This document shows, piece by piece, positions 34,539 through 45,855 of a DNA stretch of 64,000 bases. Location of the stretch: contig NZ_AJXU01000043.1 in assembly GCF_000264315.1 (NCBI RefSeq), positions 1 through 64,000 on the forward strand, given 5' to 3'. The notes under the pieces were generated by a model. The model was not told the DNA's origin. It made no database searches and was given only the letters and a program-made list of their open reading frames with translations. Position 1 is the stretch's first letter. Every line of letters begins with the position of its first letter. The stretch is from Rhodanobacter fulvus Jip2. GTDB taxonomy: Bacteria; Pseudomonadota; Gammaproteobacteria; Xanthomonadales; Rhodanobacteraceae. Made by a program: the position numbers and the translations under genes.

Positions 34539-35848
34539 TGGCCGTCGGAGCCGCACCGCAGGAACACCAGGTCGTCTACACCACCTTGCATTTCGACAAG
34601 CCGTGGGCGATGGCCAGCTATGAGCAGGTCGATGGCTACAAGGCCTGGCGCAAGATCCTGGCCGAAAAGCCCGATCCGGCGTCGCTGATCGAAGAGATCA
34701 AGAAAAGCAGCCTGCGCGGCCGCGGCGGCGCGGGCTTCCCGACCGGCCTGAAGTGGTCCTTCATGCCCAAGGGCGACATGCAGAAGTACATCCTGTGCAA
34801 CTCGGACGAGTCCGAGCCGGGCACCGCCAAGGATCGCGACATTCTGCGCTACAACCCGCATGCGGTGATCGAAGGCTTGGCCATTGCCTGCTATTGCACC
34901 GGCACCACGGTGGCCTACAACTACCTGCGCGGCGAGTTCCACCACGAGCCGTTCGAGCATTTCGAGGCCGCACTGGCCGAAGCCTACGCCGCCGGTCTGC
35001 TGGGCAAGAACGTGCAGGGCACGGGCCTCGATGTGGACATCTATGCCGCGCTGGGCGCTGGCGCCTACATCTGCGGCGAAGAGACCGCGATGATGGAGTC
35101 GCTGGAAGGCAAGAAGGGCATGCCGCGCTTCAAGCCGCCGTTCCCGGCCAATTTCGGCCTGTATGGCAAGCCGACCACGATCAACAACACCGAAACCTAC
35201 GCCTCGGTGCCGGCCATCATCCGCAACGGCGCGGACTGGTTCCTCAACCTGGGCAAGCCGAACAATGGCGGTCCGAAGATCTTCTCGGTGTCCGGTCACG
35301 TCAACCGGCCGGGCAACTACGAAATCCGCCTGGGTACGTCGTTCAAGGACCTGCTCGAGATGGCCGGCGGCGTGCGCAACGGGCACAAGCTGAAAGCCGT
35401 GATTCCGGGCGGTTCGTCGATGAAGGTGCTGCCGGCCGACATCATGCTCGAAAGCACGATGGACTATGACTGCCTGCAGAAGGCCGGCTCGGGCCTCGGC
35501 TCCGGTGCGGTCATCGTGATGGACGAAACCACCTGCATGGTCCGGGTCTGCCACCGCATCTCGCGCTTCTACAAGGCGGAGTCGTGCGGTCAGTGCACGC
35601 CGTGCCGGGAGGGCACCGGCTGGATGCATCGCGTGCTGACCCGCATCGTCGAAGGCAACGGTACGCAAGAGGATCTGCATCGGCTGAAGGCTATCGCCGG
35701 GCAGATCGAAGGACACACCATCTGTGCCTTTGGTGAGGCGGCTGCGTGGCCGGTGCAGGGCTTCCTGAACCGCTTCTGGAACGAATTCGAGTACTTCGTG
35801 GAGCACGGTCACTCGATAGTGGATTCTCGCGAGGAAGTGACGGCATGA
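34538..35848 (+). CDS. nuoF: NADH-quinone oxidoreductase subunit F
   Basis: 51-kDa subunit that binds NADH and FMN and holds cluster N3. The nucleotide site is [16 protein letters not shown] with [13 protein letters not shown]. The [4Fe-4S] ligands are [15 protein letters not shown] and a later cysteine in [10 protein letters not shown]. Length 436. Stop overlaps nuoG (ATGA). Confidence 0.96.
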   Translation: MAVGAAPQEHQVVYTTLHFDKPWAMASYEQVDGYKAWRKILAEKPDPASLIEEIKKSSLRGRGGAGFPTGLKWSFMPKGDMQKYILCNSDESEPGTAKDRDILRYNPHAVIEGLAIACYCTGTTVAYNYLRGEFHHEPFEHFEAALAEAYAAGLLGKNVQGTGLDVDIYAALGAGAYICGEETAMMESLEGKKGMPRFKPPFPANFGLYGKPTTINNTETYASVPAIIRNGADWFLNLGKPNNGGPKIFSVSGHVNRPGNYEIRLGTSFKDLLEMAGGVRNGHKLKAVIPGGSSMKVLPADIMLESTMDYDCLQKAGSGLGSGAVIVMDETTCMVRVCHRISRFYKAESCGQCTPCREGTGWMHRVLTRIVEGNGTQEDLHRLKAIAGQIEGHTICAFGEAAAWPVQGFLNRFWNEFEYFVEHGHSIVDSREEVTA

Positions 35849-38172
35849 GTGCGCAGCCAACCAACAACGCGCCCGATCTGGTCAGCATCGAAATCGACGG
35901 CAAGCCGGTGCAGATCCGCAAGAACGCCATGATCATCGAGGCGGCCGATACGGTCGGCATCACGATTCCGCGCTTCTGCTACCACCGCAAGTTGCCGATC
36001 GCCGCGAACTGCCGCATGTGCATGGTCGAGGTGGAAATGGGTGGCCGCCCGGTGCCCAAGGGGCTGCCGGCATGCGCCACGCCGGTGACCGACGGCATGA
36101 AGGTGCAGACGCGTTCCAAGCTGGCCCTGCAATACCAGCGCGACGTGATGGAATTCCTGCTGATCAACCATCCGCTGGACTGCCCGATCTGCGATCAGGG
36201 CGGCGAGTGTGAACTGCAGGACGTGGCGCTGGGCTTCGGCCGCAGCGTGTCGCGCTTCACCGAGCGCAAGCGCACCGTGTCCGACGAGAACATCGGGCCG
36301 CTGGTCGCCACCGAGATGACGCGTTGCATCCACTGCACGCGCTGCGTGCGTTTCACCAGCGAGATCGCCGGCACCTTCGAACTCGGCGGCATGAATCGCG
36401 GCGAGAACCTGCAGATCGGCACCTACATCGGCAAGACGGTGGAAACCGAACTGTCCGGCAACATCATCGACCTGTGCCCGGTGGGCGCGCTGACCGACAA
36501 GGTGTTCCAGTTCAAGGCGCGTGCGTGGGAATTGATTGCCCGGCCGTCCATCGGCTACCACGATGCGCTGGGTTCCAACCTGTGGCTGCATACGCGCCGC
36601 GGCGAAGTGCTGCGCACGGTGCCGCGCGACAACGAGGCGGTCAACGAATGCTGGCTGTCCGATCGCGATCGCTACAGCCACCAGGGCCTGACGGCCGCCG
36701 ACCGCGCCATCGCACCACTGGTGAAGCGCGATGGCCAGTGGCAGGAGACCAGCTGGGAAGACGCACTGTCGTTTGCCGGTGAGGCGCTGAAGAAGTCGCC
36801 CGGCAGCGAGCTCGGTGTGCTGGTGCATCCGGCCACCTCGAACGAAGAGGGCGACCTGTTGATGCGCCTGGCGCGAGGACTGGGCAGCGCCCACGTCGAT
36901 CACCGCCTGCGTCAGCTGGATTTCGCCGACAACGCCGTGGCCACCACCTTCGGTACGCCGGTGGCCCAGGTGGATCAGCTCGAGGCCGCCTTGCTGGTCG
37001 GTTCCGACCTGCGTCTCGAACTGCCGTTGCTCAATCACCGCCTGCACCAGGCCGTGAAGAAGGGTGCGCGGGTTTACGCGGTCAACCCGGTGCATTTCGA
37101 TTTCAATTACAAGCTGGCCGGTGAGGCGATTGCCGCTCCGCACGAGCTGGTCGGCGCCTTGCTGGCCTTGGCCAAAGCCGCCGTGAGCGCGGGCGCTTCG
37201 GCACCCGCGCCGCTGGCTGACGCGATCAACGGCGCAACCAGCGATCAGGGCGACAGCGAAGCCGTTGCGGCGCTGAAGTCCGGTGCGGCGGTGGTGATCC
37301 TGGGCGAAGCGGCGGTGACCCATCCGCAGGCGTCGTGGTTGCGCGCCATCGCACGCTTCATCGCCGACGCCACCGGCGCGGGCTACAACGAGCTGCCGGT
37401 TGGCGCCAATGCCGTCGGCCTCGCACGCCTCGGCGTGGTGCCGGGCAATGGCGGGCTGGATGCGCAGGCGATGCTGGCGCAGCCGCGCAAGAGCTACCTG
37501 CTGTACGGCGTCGAGCCGCCGCACGATTTCGCGGACGGCGCCGCCACGCTGAAGGCGTTGCGTGGGGCGGAGCAGGTGGTGGCGTTCAGCGCCTTTGCCA
37601 GCGATGCGCTTCGCGAGGTGGCCGATGTGATCCTGCCGATCGCCTTGCTGCCCGAGATCGATGCCACCCTGGTCAATGTCGATGGCCTGGCCCAGGGCGT
37701 GCTCGCCGGTTCCAAGGCACCGGGGCAGGCGCGGCCGGGCTGGAAGGTGTTGCGTGCGCTGGGCGGCTCGCTGCAGCTGGCCGGCTTCGAGTTCGACGAT
37801 ATCGCCGGCCTGCGCAACGACATCACCGATCGTGCGGTGGTTGCGCGCGATGGCATGGCCTCGCGTGCCAGCACGCCGGCGGGGCTGACCCGCGTCGCCA
37901 CCTGGCCCATCTATCGCAGCGACGCCGTGTTGCGTCGTGCGACGGCACTGAACGCGCATCCGCTCAACCGGGCGCCCGCCGTTCGGGTCAACGCGAATGA
38001 GGCGGCGCGGCTGGGCCTTGCCGATGGCGAGCAGGTTCGCGTCGGCGCGGCGTCGCTGCCGTTGCGGATCGACGTGGCGGTTCCCGATGGGGCCACCTGG
38101 ATCGAGGCGGCGCAGGACCTCACTGCCACGTTGCCGCCGTATGGCGCGACCATCACCTTGAGCAAGGCTTGA
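35845..38172 (+). CDS. nuoG: NADH-quinone oxidoreductase subunit G
   Basis: 75-kDa subunit, 775 residues. It has the [2Fe-2S] ligands [19 protein letters not shown] with LPACATPV, then His/Cys ligands [14 protein letters not shown] and the RCIHCTRC / DLCPVGAL cluster. The molybdopterin-like C-terminal domain follows. The extra N7 cysteine motif of E. coli is not present. The start at 35845 overlaps nuoF; the frame open to 35746 is internal to nuoF. Confidence 0.95.
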   Translation: MSAQPTNNAPDLVSIEIDGKPVQIRKNAMIIEAADTVGITIPRFCYHRKLPIAANCRMCMVEVEMGGRPVPKGLPACATPVTDGMKVQTRSKLALQYQRDVMEFLLINHPLDCPICDQGGECELQDVALGFGRSVSRFTERKRTVSDENIGPLVATEMTRCIHCTRCVRFTSEIAGTFELGGMNRGENLQIGTYIGKTVETELSGNIIDLCPVGALTDKVFQFKARAWELIARPSIGYHDALGSNLWLHTRRGEVLRTVPRDNEAVNECWLSDRDRYSHQGLTAADRAIAPLVKRDGQWQETSWEDALSFAGEALKKSPGSELGVLVHPATSNEEGDLLMRLARGLGSAHVDHRLRQLDFADNAVATTFGTPVAQVDQLEAALLVGSDLRLELPLLNHRLHQAVKKGARVYAVNPVHFDFNYKLAGEAIAAPHELVGALLALAKAAVSAGASAPAPLADAINGATSDQGDSEAVAALKSGAAVVILGEAAVTHPQASWLRAIARFIADATGAGYNELPVGANAVGLARLGVVPGNGGLDAQAMLAQPRKSYLLYGVEPPHDFADGAATLKALRGAEQVVAFSAFASDALREVADVILPIALLPEIDATLVNVDGLAQGVLAGSKAPGQARPGWKVLRALGGSLQLAGFEFDDIAGLRNDITDRAVVARDGMASRASTPAGLTRVATWPIYRSDAVLRRATALNAHPLNRAPAVRVNANEAARLGLADGEQVRVGAASLPLRIDVAVPDGATWIEAAQDLTATLPPYGATITLSKA

Positions 38173-38177
38173 GCATC

Positions 38178-39206
38178 ATGGCTGATCAACTCATCAACCA
38201 GGTTTTGTGGCCGGTGATCTACATCCTGTGCATCGTGCTGCCGCTGGTGATCGCGGTCGCCATGTTCGTGTACTGGGAGCGCAAGGTCATCGGCTGGATG
38301 CACGTGCGCCTGGGGCCGAACAAGATCGGTCCGTTCGGCATCCTGCAGGCCTTCGCCGACGTGGTGAAGCTCCTGATCAAGGAAGTGATCCTGCCGACCA
38401 AGGCCAATCGCTTCCTGTACTTCATGGCGCCGTTGATCGCGTTGATACCGGCGCTGGCCGCGTGGGCGGTCATTCCGTTCAGTGGCCAGATGGTGTTGTC
38501 CAACGCGAACGCCGGCATCCTGTACCTGCTGGCGATGACCTCGATGGGCGTGTACGGCATCATCATCGCGGGCTGGGCGTCCAACTCACGCTACGCGTTG
38601 CTGGGTGCGATGCGCTCGGCTGCGCAGGTGATTTCCTACGAGCTGGCGATGGGCCTGTGCTTGGTCTGCGTGCTGGTGCTGGCGGGCAGCCTCAACCTGA
38701 CCGAGATCGTCAACGCGCAGGCCGGCAACAAGGGCATCCTCGAGTGGTTCATGTGGCCGCTGCTGCCGGTGTTCGTGATCTATTTCATCTCCGGCGTGGC
38801 CGAGACCAACCGCGCGCCGTTCGACATGGCCGAGGGCGAGTCGGAGATCGTAGCCGGTTTCCACGTGGAGTATTCCGGCTCGGCGTTCGCGATCTTCTTC
38901 CTGGCCGAATACGCCAACATGATCCTGATCAGCTTCCTGGCCTCGATCCTGTTCCTGGGTGGCTGGCTGTCGCCGTTCCCGGCGTCGTGGGGCTTCATCG
39001 GGCACGGCGGCTTCATCTGGCTGTTCATCAAGGCCTTCCTGATGAGCTTCCTGTTCCTGTGGTTCCGCGCCACGTTCCCGCGCTATCGCTATGACCAGAT
39101 CATGCGTTTGGGCTGGAAGGTGCTGATCCCGATCGCGATCGTCTGGGTGATGGTGGCCGGATGCATGAAATTTTTCGACGTGGTCACCGTCGGCGTGGGA
39201 GCGTAA
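38178..39206 (+). CDS. nuoH: NADH-quinone oxidoreductase subunit H
   Basis: Membrane subunit linking the peripheral arm to the proton pumps and lining the quinone channel. The 342-residue protein has about eight helices, with [20 protein letters not shown], the conserved loop [20 protein letters not shown] and the arginine-rich C-terminal end. ATG 38178 with AAGG upstream is preferred to TTG 38169. Confidence 0.95.
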   Translation: MADQLINQVLWPVIYILCIVLPLVIAVAMFVYWERKVIGWMHVRLGPNKIGPFGILQAFADVVKLLIKEVILPTKANRFLYFMAPLIALIPALAAWAVIPFSGQMVLSNANAGILYLLAMTSMGVYGIIIAGWASNSRYALLGAMRSAAQVISYELAMGLCLVCVLVLAGSLNLTEIVNAQAGNKGILEWFMWPLLPVFVIYFISGVAETNRAPFDMAEGESEIVAGFHVEYSGSAFAIFFLAEYANMILISFLASILFLGGWLSPFPASWGFIGHGGFIWLFIKAFLMSFLFLWFRATFPRYRYDQIMRLGWKVLIPIAIVWVMVAGCMKFFDVVTVGVGA

Positions 39207-39209
39207 GTC

Positions 39210-39701
39210 GTGAATACCGTGATTCGCTATTTCAAGAGCCTGCTGCTGATCGAGCTGTTCCAGGGCATGGGCCTGACCATGCGCTACATGTTCAAGCCGA
39301 AGTACACCGTGCGCTACCCGATGGAGCACATCCCGAAATCGAACCGTTTCCGCGGCCTGCACGCGTTGCGCCGCTACGCGAACGGCGAGGAGCGCTGCAT
39401 TGCCTGCAAGTTGTGCGAGGCGGTGTGCCCGGCGCTGGCGATCACCATCGACTCGGCGCCGCGCGAGAGCGACGGCCAGCGCCGCACCACGCGTTACGAC
39501 ATCGACCTGTTCAAGTGCATCTATTGCGGTTTCTGCGAGGAAAGCTGCCCGGTGGATTCCATCGTCGAAACTTCGATCCACGAGTACCACTTCGAGAATC
39601 GCGGCGAGAACGTGGTGAACAAGCAGCAACTGCTTGCCATCGGCGACCGCTTTGAACAGCAGATCGCCGCCGATCGCGCGCAAGACGCAGCGTACCGCTG
39701 A
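39210..39701 (+). CDS. nuoI: NADH-quinone oxidoreductase subunit I
   Basis: Ferredoxin-like subunit with clusters N6a and N6b. The two motifs are [12 protein letters not shown] and [12 protein letters not shown]. Length 163, GTG start at 39210 just after the nuoH stop. Confidence 0.95.
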   Translation: MNTVIRYFKSLLLIELFQGMGLTMRYMFKPKYTVRYPMEHIPKSNRFRGLHALRRYANGEERCIACKLCEAVCPALAITIDSAPRESDGQRRTTRYDIDLFKCIYCGFCEESCPVDSIVETSIHEYHFENRGENVVNKQQLLAIGDRFEQQIAADRAQDAAYR

Positions 39702-39710
39702 GGCCTCCTG

Positions 39711-40355
39711 ATGAATCCCCAAACGCTGCAACTCATCTGTTTTTACGCCTTCGGCTTCGTCACCGTGGCCGCGGCGCTGTCGGTGATCTCGCTGAAGAAC
39801 ACGGTGCACGCCGTGCTGGCGCTGGTGCTCACGTTCTTTAGCGCCGCTTGTCTCTGGTTGCTGCTGGAGGCCGAGTTCCTGGCGCTGGCGCTGATCGTGG
39901 TCTACGTCGGCGCGGTGATGGTGCTGTTCCTGTTCGTGGTGATGATGCTGGACATCGATCAGGAAAAGATGCGCGAAGGCTTCGTCAAGTTTCTGCCCGT
40001 CGGCCTGATCGTGGCGGTGGTGATGCTGGCGGAAATGCTCGGCTTGGTCGGTGTGCGTGCGATGAACGCCCATGTGCTGGGGCAAAACCCGGCAGTGGCA
40101 GCGGGCATGTCCAACACGGAGTGGCTGGGTCATGCCCTGTACACCACGTTCCTGCTGCCGTTCGAGATCGCCGCGCTGATCCTTACCGTGGGCGTGGTCG
40201 CTGCCGTGGCGCTGACGCTGCGCGAACGTCGCGACGCCCGCTACGAGACGCCGAGCCAGCAGGTCAGGGTCGATCCGCGCAACCGCGTGCGCATCGTGAA
40301 GATGGCCGCCGTCCGTCCGGATGAGCCGACCGCCAGCCAGGAGCCGCAGTCATGA
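39711..40355 (+). CDS. nuoJ: NADH-quinone oxidoreductase subunit J
   Basis: Membrane subunit of 214 residues with five hydrophobic helices. The conserved helix [22 protein letters not shown] is intact. Its C-terminal 50 residues are charged and soluble, longer than in E. coli. Stop overlaps nuoK (ATGA). Confidence 0.95.
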   Translation: MNPQTLQLICFYAFGFVTVAAALSVISLKNTVHAVLALVLTFFSAACLWLLLEAEFLALALIVVYVGAVMVLFLFVVMMLDIDQEKMREGFVKFLPVGLIVAVVMLAEMLGLVGVRAMNAHVLGQNPAVAAGMSNTEWLGHALYTTFLLPFEIAALILTVGVVAAVALTLRERRDARYETPSQQVRVDPRNRVRIVKMAAVRPDEPTASQEPQS

Positions 40356-40657
40356 TTTCGCTCGCGCACTACATCGTGCTGGGCGCGGTGCTGTTCTGCA
40401 TCGCCGTCGCCGGCCTGTTCATCAACCGCAAGAACGTGATCGTGCTGTTGATGTCGATCGAGCTGATGCTGCTCGCCGTGAACATGAACTTCGTGGCGTT
40501 CTCGCGGTTTCTGGGCGACGTGTCGGGGCAGGTGTTCGTGTTTTTCATTCTCACCGTGGCTGCGGCGGAAGCTGCCATCGGCCTGGCGATCCTGGTGTTG
40601 CTGTTCCGTAACCGCAGCACGATCAACATCGCCGACATCGACAGCATGAAGGGGTGA
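40352..40657 (+). CDS. nuoK: NADH-quinone oxidoreductase subunit K
   Basis: Small proton-pumping membrane subunit, 101 residues, three helices. The conserved glutamates are in [12 protein letters not shown] and [12 protein letters not shown]. It is followed by a cluster of hairpins, then nuoL. Confidence 0.96.
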   Translation: MISLAHYIVLGAVLFCIAVAGLFINRKNVIVLLMSIELMLLAVNMNFVAFSRFLGDVSGQVFVFFILTVAAAEAAIGLAILVLLFRNRSTINIADIDSMKG

Positions 40658-40661
40658 GGCC

Positions 40662-40744
40662 GGAGCGACATGCCAGTGGCATGTCGCTCCAGGCCGAACG
40701 GCCGGACAGGATGTCCGGCCCGGCGCCAACCACCATGGATGGTT
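40662..40744 (+). other. Hairpin cluster between nuoK and nuoL
   Basis: Three stems stand in a row: GGAGCGACATGCC/GGCATGTCGCTCC with loop AGT (40662-40690), GGCCGGACA/TGTCCGGCC with loop GGA (40700-40720), and AACCA/TGGTT (40728-40744). No T run follows, so they look like mRNA processing or repeat elements rather than terminators. The nuoK-nuoL gap is 124 bp. Confidence 0.75.
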
Positions 40745-40781
40745 CCCCGCAGAACTTCTGGCACGCAGCAATGGAAGAAAA

Positions 40782-42821
40782 ATGGCGATATCCACACACA
40801 TCCTGCTGATCATCGCGCTGGCGCCGCTGGTGGGCTGCCTGCTGGCCGGCTTCCTGGCGCGCTTCATCGGCCGTGCCGGTGCGCACAGCGTCACGATCCT
40901 CGGCGTGGCGGTGTCCTGCGCACTGTCGTTCCTGGTGCTTTACCAGCTGACCGTGGGCGGCGCGGCCGAATACAACCAGAACCTCTACACCTGGTTCCAG
41001 ATCGGCCACTTCAACGCCAGCGTCGGTTTCATGGTCGACCGCCTTACCGCGATGATGCTGGTGGTGGTGAGCTTCGTGTCGTTGCTGGTGCACGTTTACA
41101 CCATTGGCTACATGCGCGATGACCCGGGCTACACGCGCTTCTTCAGCTACATCTCGCTGTTCACCTTCTCGATGTTCATGCTGGTGATGAGCAACAACTT
41201 CATGCAGCTGTTCTTCGGCTGGGAAGCGGTGGGCCTGGTGTCGTACCTGCTGATCGGCTTCTGGTACAAGCGGCCGACGGCGATCTTCGCCAACCTGAAG
41301 GCGTTCATGGTCAACCGCGTGGGCGACTTCGGTTTCCTGCTGGGCATCGCCGCGGTGCTGTATTTCCTGGGTACGCTGGATTACGCCACCGCGTTCGCCA
41401 ACGCGCCTTCCCTGGTCGGCCGCACGCTGCAGATTACGGCCGGTACGCAGTGGGACGCCGCCACGGTGATCTGCATCTGCCTGTTCATCGGCGCCATGGG
41501 CAAGTCGGCGCAGGTGCCGTTGCATGTGTGGCTGCCCGACTCAATGGAAGGCCCCACGCCGATCTCGGCCTTGATCCACGCGGCCACGATGGTGACCGCC
41601 GGCATCTTCATGGTGTCGCGCATGTCGCCGCTGTTCGAGCTGTCGTCCACCGCGCTGAGCTTCGTGCTGGTCATCGGCGCCACCACGGCGCTGTTCACCG
41701 GGTTGATTGGCATAGTCCAAAATGACATCAAGCGGGTGATCGCGTACTCCACGCTGTCGCAGCTGGGCTACATGACGGTGGCGCTGGGCGTGTCGATGTA
41801 TTCGGGCGCGGTGTTCCACCTGATGACGCATGCGTTCTTCAAGGCGTTGCTGTTCCTGGGCGCCGGCTCGGTGATCATCGCGATGCATCACGAGCAGGAC
41901 ATGCGCTACATGGGCGGCCTGCGCAAGTACATGCCGATCACCTGGATCACCATGTGGGCCGGCTCGATCGCGCTGGTGGCGGTGCCGTTCACCTCGGGCT
42001 TCTATTCCAAGGACGCGATCATCGAGGCGGTGGGCGAATCCCATCGCTGGGGCGCGCATTACGCCTATTTCTGCGTGATGGCCGGCGTGCTGGTGACCGG
42101 GTTGTACACGTTCCGCCAGATGTATCTGACGTTCCACGGCAAGGAGCGCTTCACCATCGCCGAGCATCACGGCCACGGCCACGATCATGACGATCACGGC
42201 CACCACGAGCCGGGTGTGCTGGCGCATGCGCCGAAGGAATCGCCGTGGGTGGTGACACTGCCGCTGGTGCTGCTGGCGATTCCGTCGCTGCTGGTGGGCT
42301 TCTTCACCATCGGGCCGTTGCTGTTCGGCAACTGGTTCGGCAGCGCGATCCACGTGGAGGCCGCCAACGACGTGCTGGCCGAAATGGGGGCCGAGTTCCA
42401 TGGGCCGTTGGCGATGGCGCTGCACGGCTTTACCCAGATGCCGTTCTGGCTGCTGCTGGCGGCGTTCATCATCTGCACCTACATCTACCTGTTCAACCCG
42501 GCCATGGCCGGCAAGATCAAGGCGGCGCTGAAGCCGCTGTGGACGGTGCTTGACCGCAAATACTGGGTCGACAACGTGTACTTCGCGCTGTTTGCCCGTG
42601 GCGGCGTCATGCTCGGCCGCGGGTTCTGGAAGGCGAGCGAGCAAGGCGTCATCGACGGCGCGATGGTCAACGGCTCGGTGGGCGTGGTGCATCGCGTCGC
42701 CGCTGCCATGCGCCGGCTGCAGTCGGGCTACCTCTATCACTATGCCTTCGCGATGATTCTCGGCCTGATCCTGCTGCTTGGCGGGTACTGGCTGGTGGGT
42801 CCCGGGCTGGCCGGGCAATAA
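40782..42821 (+). CDS. nuoL: NADH-quinone oxidoreductase subunit L
   Basis: The largest antiporter-like proton pump subunit, 679 residues with about 16 helices and the lateral helix near the C-terminus. The channel residues appear in FFGWEAVGLVSYLLIGFW and HAATMVTAGIFMVSR. A loop near residues 465-480 is very rich in His and Asp (HHGHGHDHDDHGHH). GGAAG precedes the ATG. Confidence 0.96.
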   Translation: MAISTHILLIIALAPLVGCLLAGFLARFIGRAGAHSVTILGVAVSCALSFLVLYQLTVGGAAEYNQNLYTWFQIGHFNASVGFMVDRLTAMMLVVVSFVSLLVHVYTIGYMRDDPGYTRFFSYISLFTFSMFMLVMSNNFMQLFFGWEAVGLVSYLLIGFWYKRPTAIFANLKAFMVNRVGDFGFLLGIAAVLYFLGTLDYATAFANAPSLVGRTLQITAGTQWDAATVICICLFIGAMGKSAQVPLHVWLPDSMEGPTPISALIHAATMVTAGIFMVSRMSPLFELSSTALSFVLVIGATTALFTGLIGIVQNDIKRVIAYSTLSQLGYMTVALGVSMYSGAVFHLMTHAFFKALLFLGAGSVIIAMHHEQDMRYMGGLRKYMPITWITMWAGSIALVAVPFTSGFYSKDAIIEAVGESHRWGAHYAYFCVMAGVLVTGLYTFRQMYLTFHGKERFTIAEHHGHGHDHDDHGHHEPGVLAHAPKESPWVVTLPLVLLAIPSLLVGFFTIGPLLFGNWFGSAIHVEAANDVLAEMGAEFHGPLAMALHGFTQMPFWLLLAAFIICTYIYLFNPAMAGKIKAALKPLWTVLDRKYWVDNVYFALFARGGVMLGRGFWKASEQGVIDGAMVNGSVGVVHRVAAAMRRLQSGYLYHYAFAMILGLILLLGGYWLVGPGLAGQ

Positions 42822-42835
42822 GGGAAACGGGATCG

Positions 42836-44344
42836 ATGTTCAATCACTTGCTCAGCCTGCTGATCTGGCTACCCGTCGTCGGTGCCATCCCGGTGTTGTT
42901 TGCCGGCTCGGCCCGACCCAACCTTGCACGCTGGCTGTCGATGCTGGTGGCCGTGCTGACCTTCGTCGCCAGCCTGTTCCTGCTGGTGCGGTACAACGCC
43001 GATACCGGCGGCATGCAGCTCACTGAAAGCTATCTGTGGATCGCCTCGTGGGGTGTCCATTACGGGCTTGCCGTCGACGGCATCTCGGTGGCGCTGATCG
43101 TGATGACCACCTTCGTCGGCATCCTGGTGATTGCCGGCGCGTGGGAGGTCATCCAGGACAAGCCGCACCTGTACATGGCCGCGATGCTTATCCTCGAAGG
43201 CCTGCTGATCGGCGTGTTCTGCGCCACCGACGCGCTGCTGTTCTACGCGCTGTTCGAAGCCATCCTGATCCCGATGTTCATCCTGATCGGCATGTGGGGC
43301 GGCCCGCGGCGCGTGTATGCCACGCTGAAGTTCTTCATCTACACGTTCTTCGGCTCGGTCTTCATGCTGATCGCGCTGCTGTACCTGTACCAGAAGGCCG
43401 GCACGTTCGACCTGGCCACGCTGGCGGCGCTGCCGCTGACGTTCAAGGAGCAGGCCTGGATCTTCTTCGCGTTCCTGATCGCGTTCGCGATCAAGGTGCC
43501 GATGGTGCCGGTGCACACCTGGCTGCCGGACGCCCATGTGGAGGCGCCGACCGGCGGCTCGGTGGTGCTGGCGGCGGTGATGTTGAAGGTGGGTACCTAC
43601 GGCATGCTGCGTTTCATCCTGCCGATCGTGCCGGACGCCGGTGCGCACTTCGCCTGGCTGATCGTCGTGCTGAGCCTCATCGCGATCGTCTACATCGGCT
43701 ACGTGGCGTTGGTGCAGGAGGACATGAAGAAGCTGGTGGCGTATTCGTCCGTGGCGCACATGGGCTTTGTCACCCTGGGCATCTTCATCGCCTTCGCACT
43801 GGTGCGCGAGCAGGGCAGCACCGACATGGCGCTGCTCGGCATGCAGGGCGCGATGGTGCAGATGATTTCGCACGGCTTCGTCTCCGGCGCGATGTTTACC
43901 TGCATCGGCGTGATGTACGACCGCACGCATACGCGCCAGATCAAGGATTACGGCGGCGTCATCAACGTGATGCCGTGGTTCGGCTTCTTCTACGTGCTGT
44001 TCGCGATGGCCAATTGCGGTCTGCCGGGCACCAGCGGTTTCGTCGGCGAGTTCATGGTGATCCTGGCCAGCTTCGCGGCCAGCCCGTGGATCGCGCTGTT
44101 CGCCGCGTTCACCCTGATCATCGGCGCGGCGTACACGCTGTGGCTGGTCAAGCGCGTGCTGTGGGGTGAGATCACCAACCCGCACGTGGCGGAAATGAAG
44201 GAGATCAATGGTCGCGAGACCTTCGTGCTGGTGGCGTTCGCCGCCGCCGTGCTGGCGCTGGGCATCTGGCCGCAACCGCTGATCCACCTGATGGACAGTT
44301 CGGTGTCGCAGCTGGTGCAGCAGCTCGCCATTCACAAGATTTGA
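42836..44344 (+). CDS. nuoM: NADH-quinone oxidoreductase subunit M
   Basis: Antiporter-like subunit of 502 residues. The pumping residues lie in LFYALFEAILIPMFI and KVPMVPVHTWLPDAHVEAP. AAGGGAAACGGG precedes the ATG. It starts 14 nt after nuoL. Confidence 0.96.
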   Translation: MFNHLLSLLIWLPVVGAIPVLFAGSARPNLARWLSMLVAVLTFVASLFLLVRYNADTGGMQLTESYLWIASWGVHYGLAVDGISVALIVMTTFVGILVIAGAWEVIQDKPHLYMAAMLILEGLLIGVFCATDALLFYALFEAILIPMFILIGMWGGPRRVYATLKFFIYTFFGSVFMLIALLYLYQKAGTFDLATLAALPLTFKEQAWIFFAFLIAFAIKVPMVPVHTWLPDAHVEAPTGGSVVLAAVMLKVGTYGMLRFILPIVPDAGAHFAWLIVVLSLIAIVYIGYVALVQEDMKKLVAYSSVAHMGFVTLGIFIAFALVREQGSTDMALLGMQGAMVQMISHGFVSGAMFTCIGVMYDRTHTRQIKDYGGVINVMPWFGFFYVLFAMANCGLPGTSGFVGEFMVILASFAASPWIALFAAFTLIIGAAYTLWLVKRVLWGEITNPHVAEMKEINGRETFVLVAFAAAVLALGIWPQPLIHLMDSSVSQLVQQLAIHKI

Positions 44345-44362
44345 TCGGGACACGGACACACC

Positions 44363-45817
44363 ATGCCAACTTTGAATGACATCCTGATCCTGCTGCCGGA
44401 GTTCTACCTGGTGGCGGCAGCGTGCTTGCTGTTGCTGCTGGACGCCTTCATGAAGCCGGCGCAGCGTCCGTTGTTGCACTGGATCTCGATCGCGGTATTG
44501 CTGGTGGCGATCTACCTGGTGATCGCGGGCCAGCCGGACCGGGCGGTAACCGCATTCGGCAGCATGTTCGTGCGTGATGACGTGGCGGAGATCATCAAGG
44601 TCTTCGCGCTGGGCACCACGGCCATGATCTTCGTCTACGCGCGTCCGTACCTGATCGACCGCAAGCTGCTCGGCGGCGAGTTCTACACGCTGATGATCTT
44701 CGCCGTGATCGGCATCATGCTGCTGGTTTCGGCGGGTAACCTGGTCACCGTCTACCTGGGCCTGGAACTGCTCTCGCTGTCGTCGTATGCGCTGGTGGCC
44801 TTGAACCGCGAGGCGAAGCTGCCGTCCGAGGCAGCGATCAAGTACTTCGTGCTGGGTGCGCTGGCGTCGGGCATGCTGCTGTACGGCATGTCGATGGTCT
44901 ACGGCGCGTCGGGCATGGGCGGCACGCCCACCCTGGAACTGGCTCAGCTGAGCCATGTGATGGGCTACACCACGGCACCCACGCTGTTGCTGTTCGGCCT
45001 GATCTTCATGATCGTCGGCATCGGCTTCAAGCTGGGCGCCGCACCGTTCCATATGTGGATCCCGGACGTCTACCAGGGCGCGCCCACGCCGGTGACCACC
45101 TTTGTCGCCGCCGGCTCGAAACTGGCCGCGTTCGGCATGGCGTATCGCCTGCTGGCGGACGGAATGGGCGACCTGGCGCAGCATTGGCAGCTGATCCTGG
45201 CGGTACTGGCGGTGTTGTCGTTGGCGATCGGCAACCTGGTTGCCATCGTGCAGACCAACCTGAAGCGCATGCTGGCCTATTCCACCATTTCGCACATGGG
45301 CTATCTGTTGCTGGGTCTGTCCGCAGCCGGCCCGGAAGGCTATGCCGCAGCGTTGTTCTACGCGATCTGCTATGCGCTGATGGGCGTGGCCGCGTTCGGC
45401 GTGATCCTGGCGATGAGCCGGGCCGGGTTTGAATGCGAGGAGATCGCCGATTTCAAGGGCCTTGCCCGCAAGGCACCGTGGATGGCATTCCTGATGTTGC
45501 TGGCGATGTTCTCGCTGGCCGGCGTGCCGCCGCTGTTCGGGTTCTGGGCCAAGGTGCTGGTGCTGGAAGCGGCCATCCATGCGGACATGCTGTGGCTGGC
45601 GATCGTCGGCATCGTGTTCGCAATTGTCGGCCTGTACTACTACCTCTACGTCATCAAGGTGATGTATTTCGATGCGCCGGAAGAGGGTGGCGCATTGCAG
45701 GTACAGCAGGACAAGCCATTGCGTCTGGTGCTGTCGCTGAACGCACTTTCACTGCTGGCGCTGGGACTGTACTGGGGGCCGTTGCTCGCCTGGTGCCGTC
45801 GCGCGTTCGGCGTGTAA
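44363..45817 (+). CDS. nuoN: NADH-quinone oxidoreductase subunit N
   Basis: Last antiporter-like subunit, 484 residues. VYLGLELLSLSSYALVAL and FKLGAAPFHMWIPDVYQGAPTPV-type motifs are conserved. It starts 18 nt after nuoM and ends the operon. The next 80 bp hold the promoter of tRNA-fMet; no clear nuo terminator is seen. Confidence 0.96.
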   Translation: MPTLNDILILLPEFYLVAAACLLLLLDAFMKPAQRPLLHWISIAVLLVAIYLVIAGQPDRAVTAFGSMFVRDDVAEIIKVFALGTTAMIFVYARPYLIDRKLLGGEFYTLMIFAVIGIMLLVSAGNLVTVYLGLELLSLSSYALVALNREAKLPSEAAIKYFVLGALASGMLLYGMSMVYGASGMGGTPTLELAQLSHVMGYTTAPTLLLFGLIFMIVGIGFKLGAAPFHMWIPDVYQGAPTPVTTFVAAGSKLAAFGMAYRLLADGMGDLAQHWQLILAVLAVLSLAIGNLVAIVQTNLKRMLAYSTISHMGYLLLGLSAAGPEGYAAALFYAICYALMGVAAFGVILAMSRAGFECEEIADFKGLARKAPWMAFLMLLAMFSLAGVPPLFGFWAKVLVLEAAIHADMLWLAIVGIVFAIVGLYYYLYVIKVMYFDAPEEGGALQVQQDKPLRLVLSLNALSLLALGLYWGPLLAWCRRAFGV

Positions 45818-45855
45818 GAGGATGCGGCGATTTGCGGAAATAATGGCGTCGACGC

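Noticed and set aside
35809-37959. Minus-strand frame of 716 codons opposite nuoG
   Set aside because: Antisense shadow with typical Gln/His/Arg bias.
35845-38172. Extra N7 iron-sulfur cluster in NuoG as in E. coli
   Set aside because: The region after the N5 ligands lacks the needed cysteine motif.
42869-45580. Long minus-strand open frame (903 codons) opposite nuoM and nuoN
   Set aside because: It is a His/Arg/Gln-rich shadow frame caused by high GC third positions of the nuo genes; no domain pattern or start signal.
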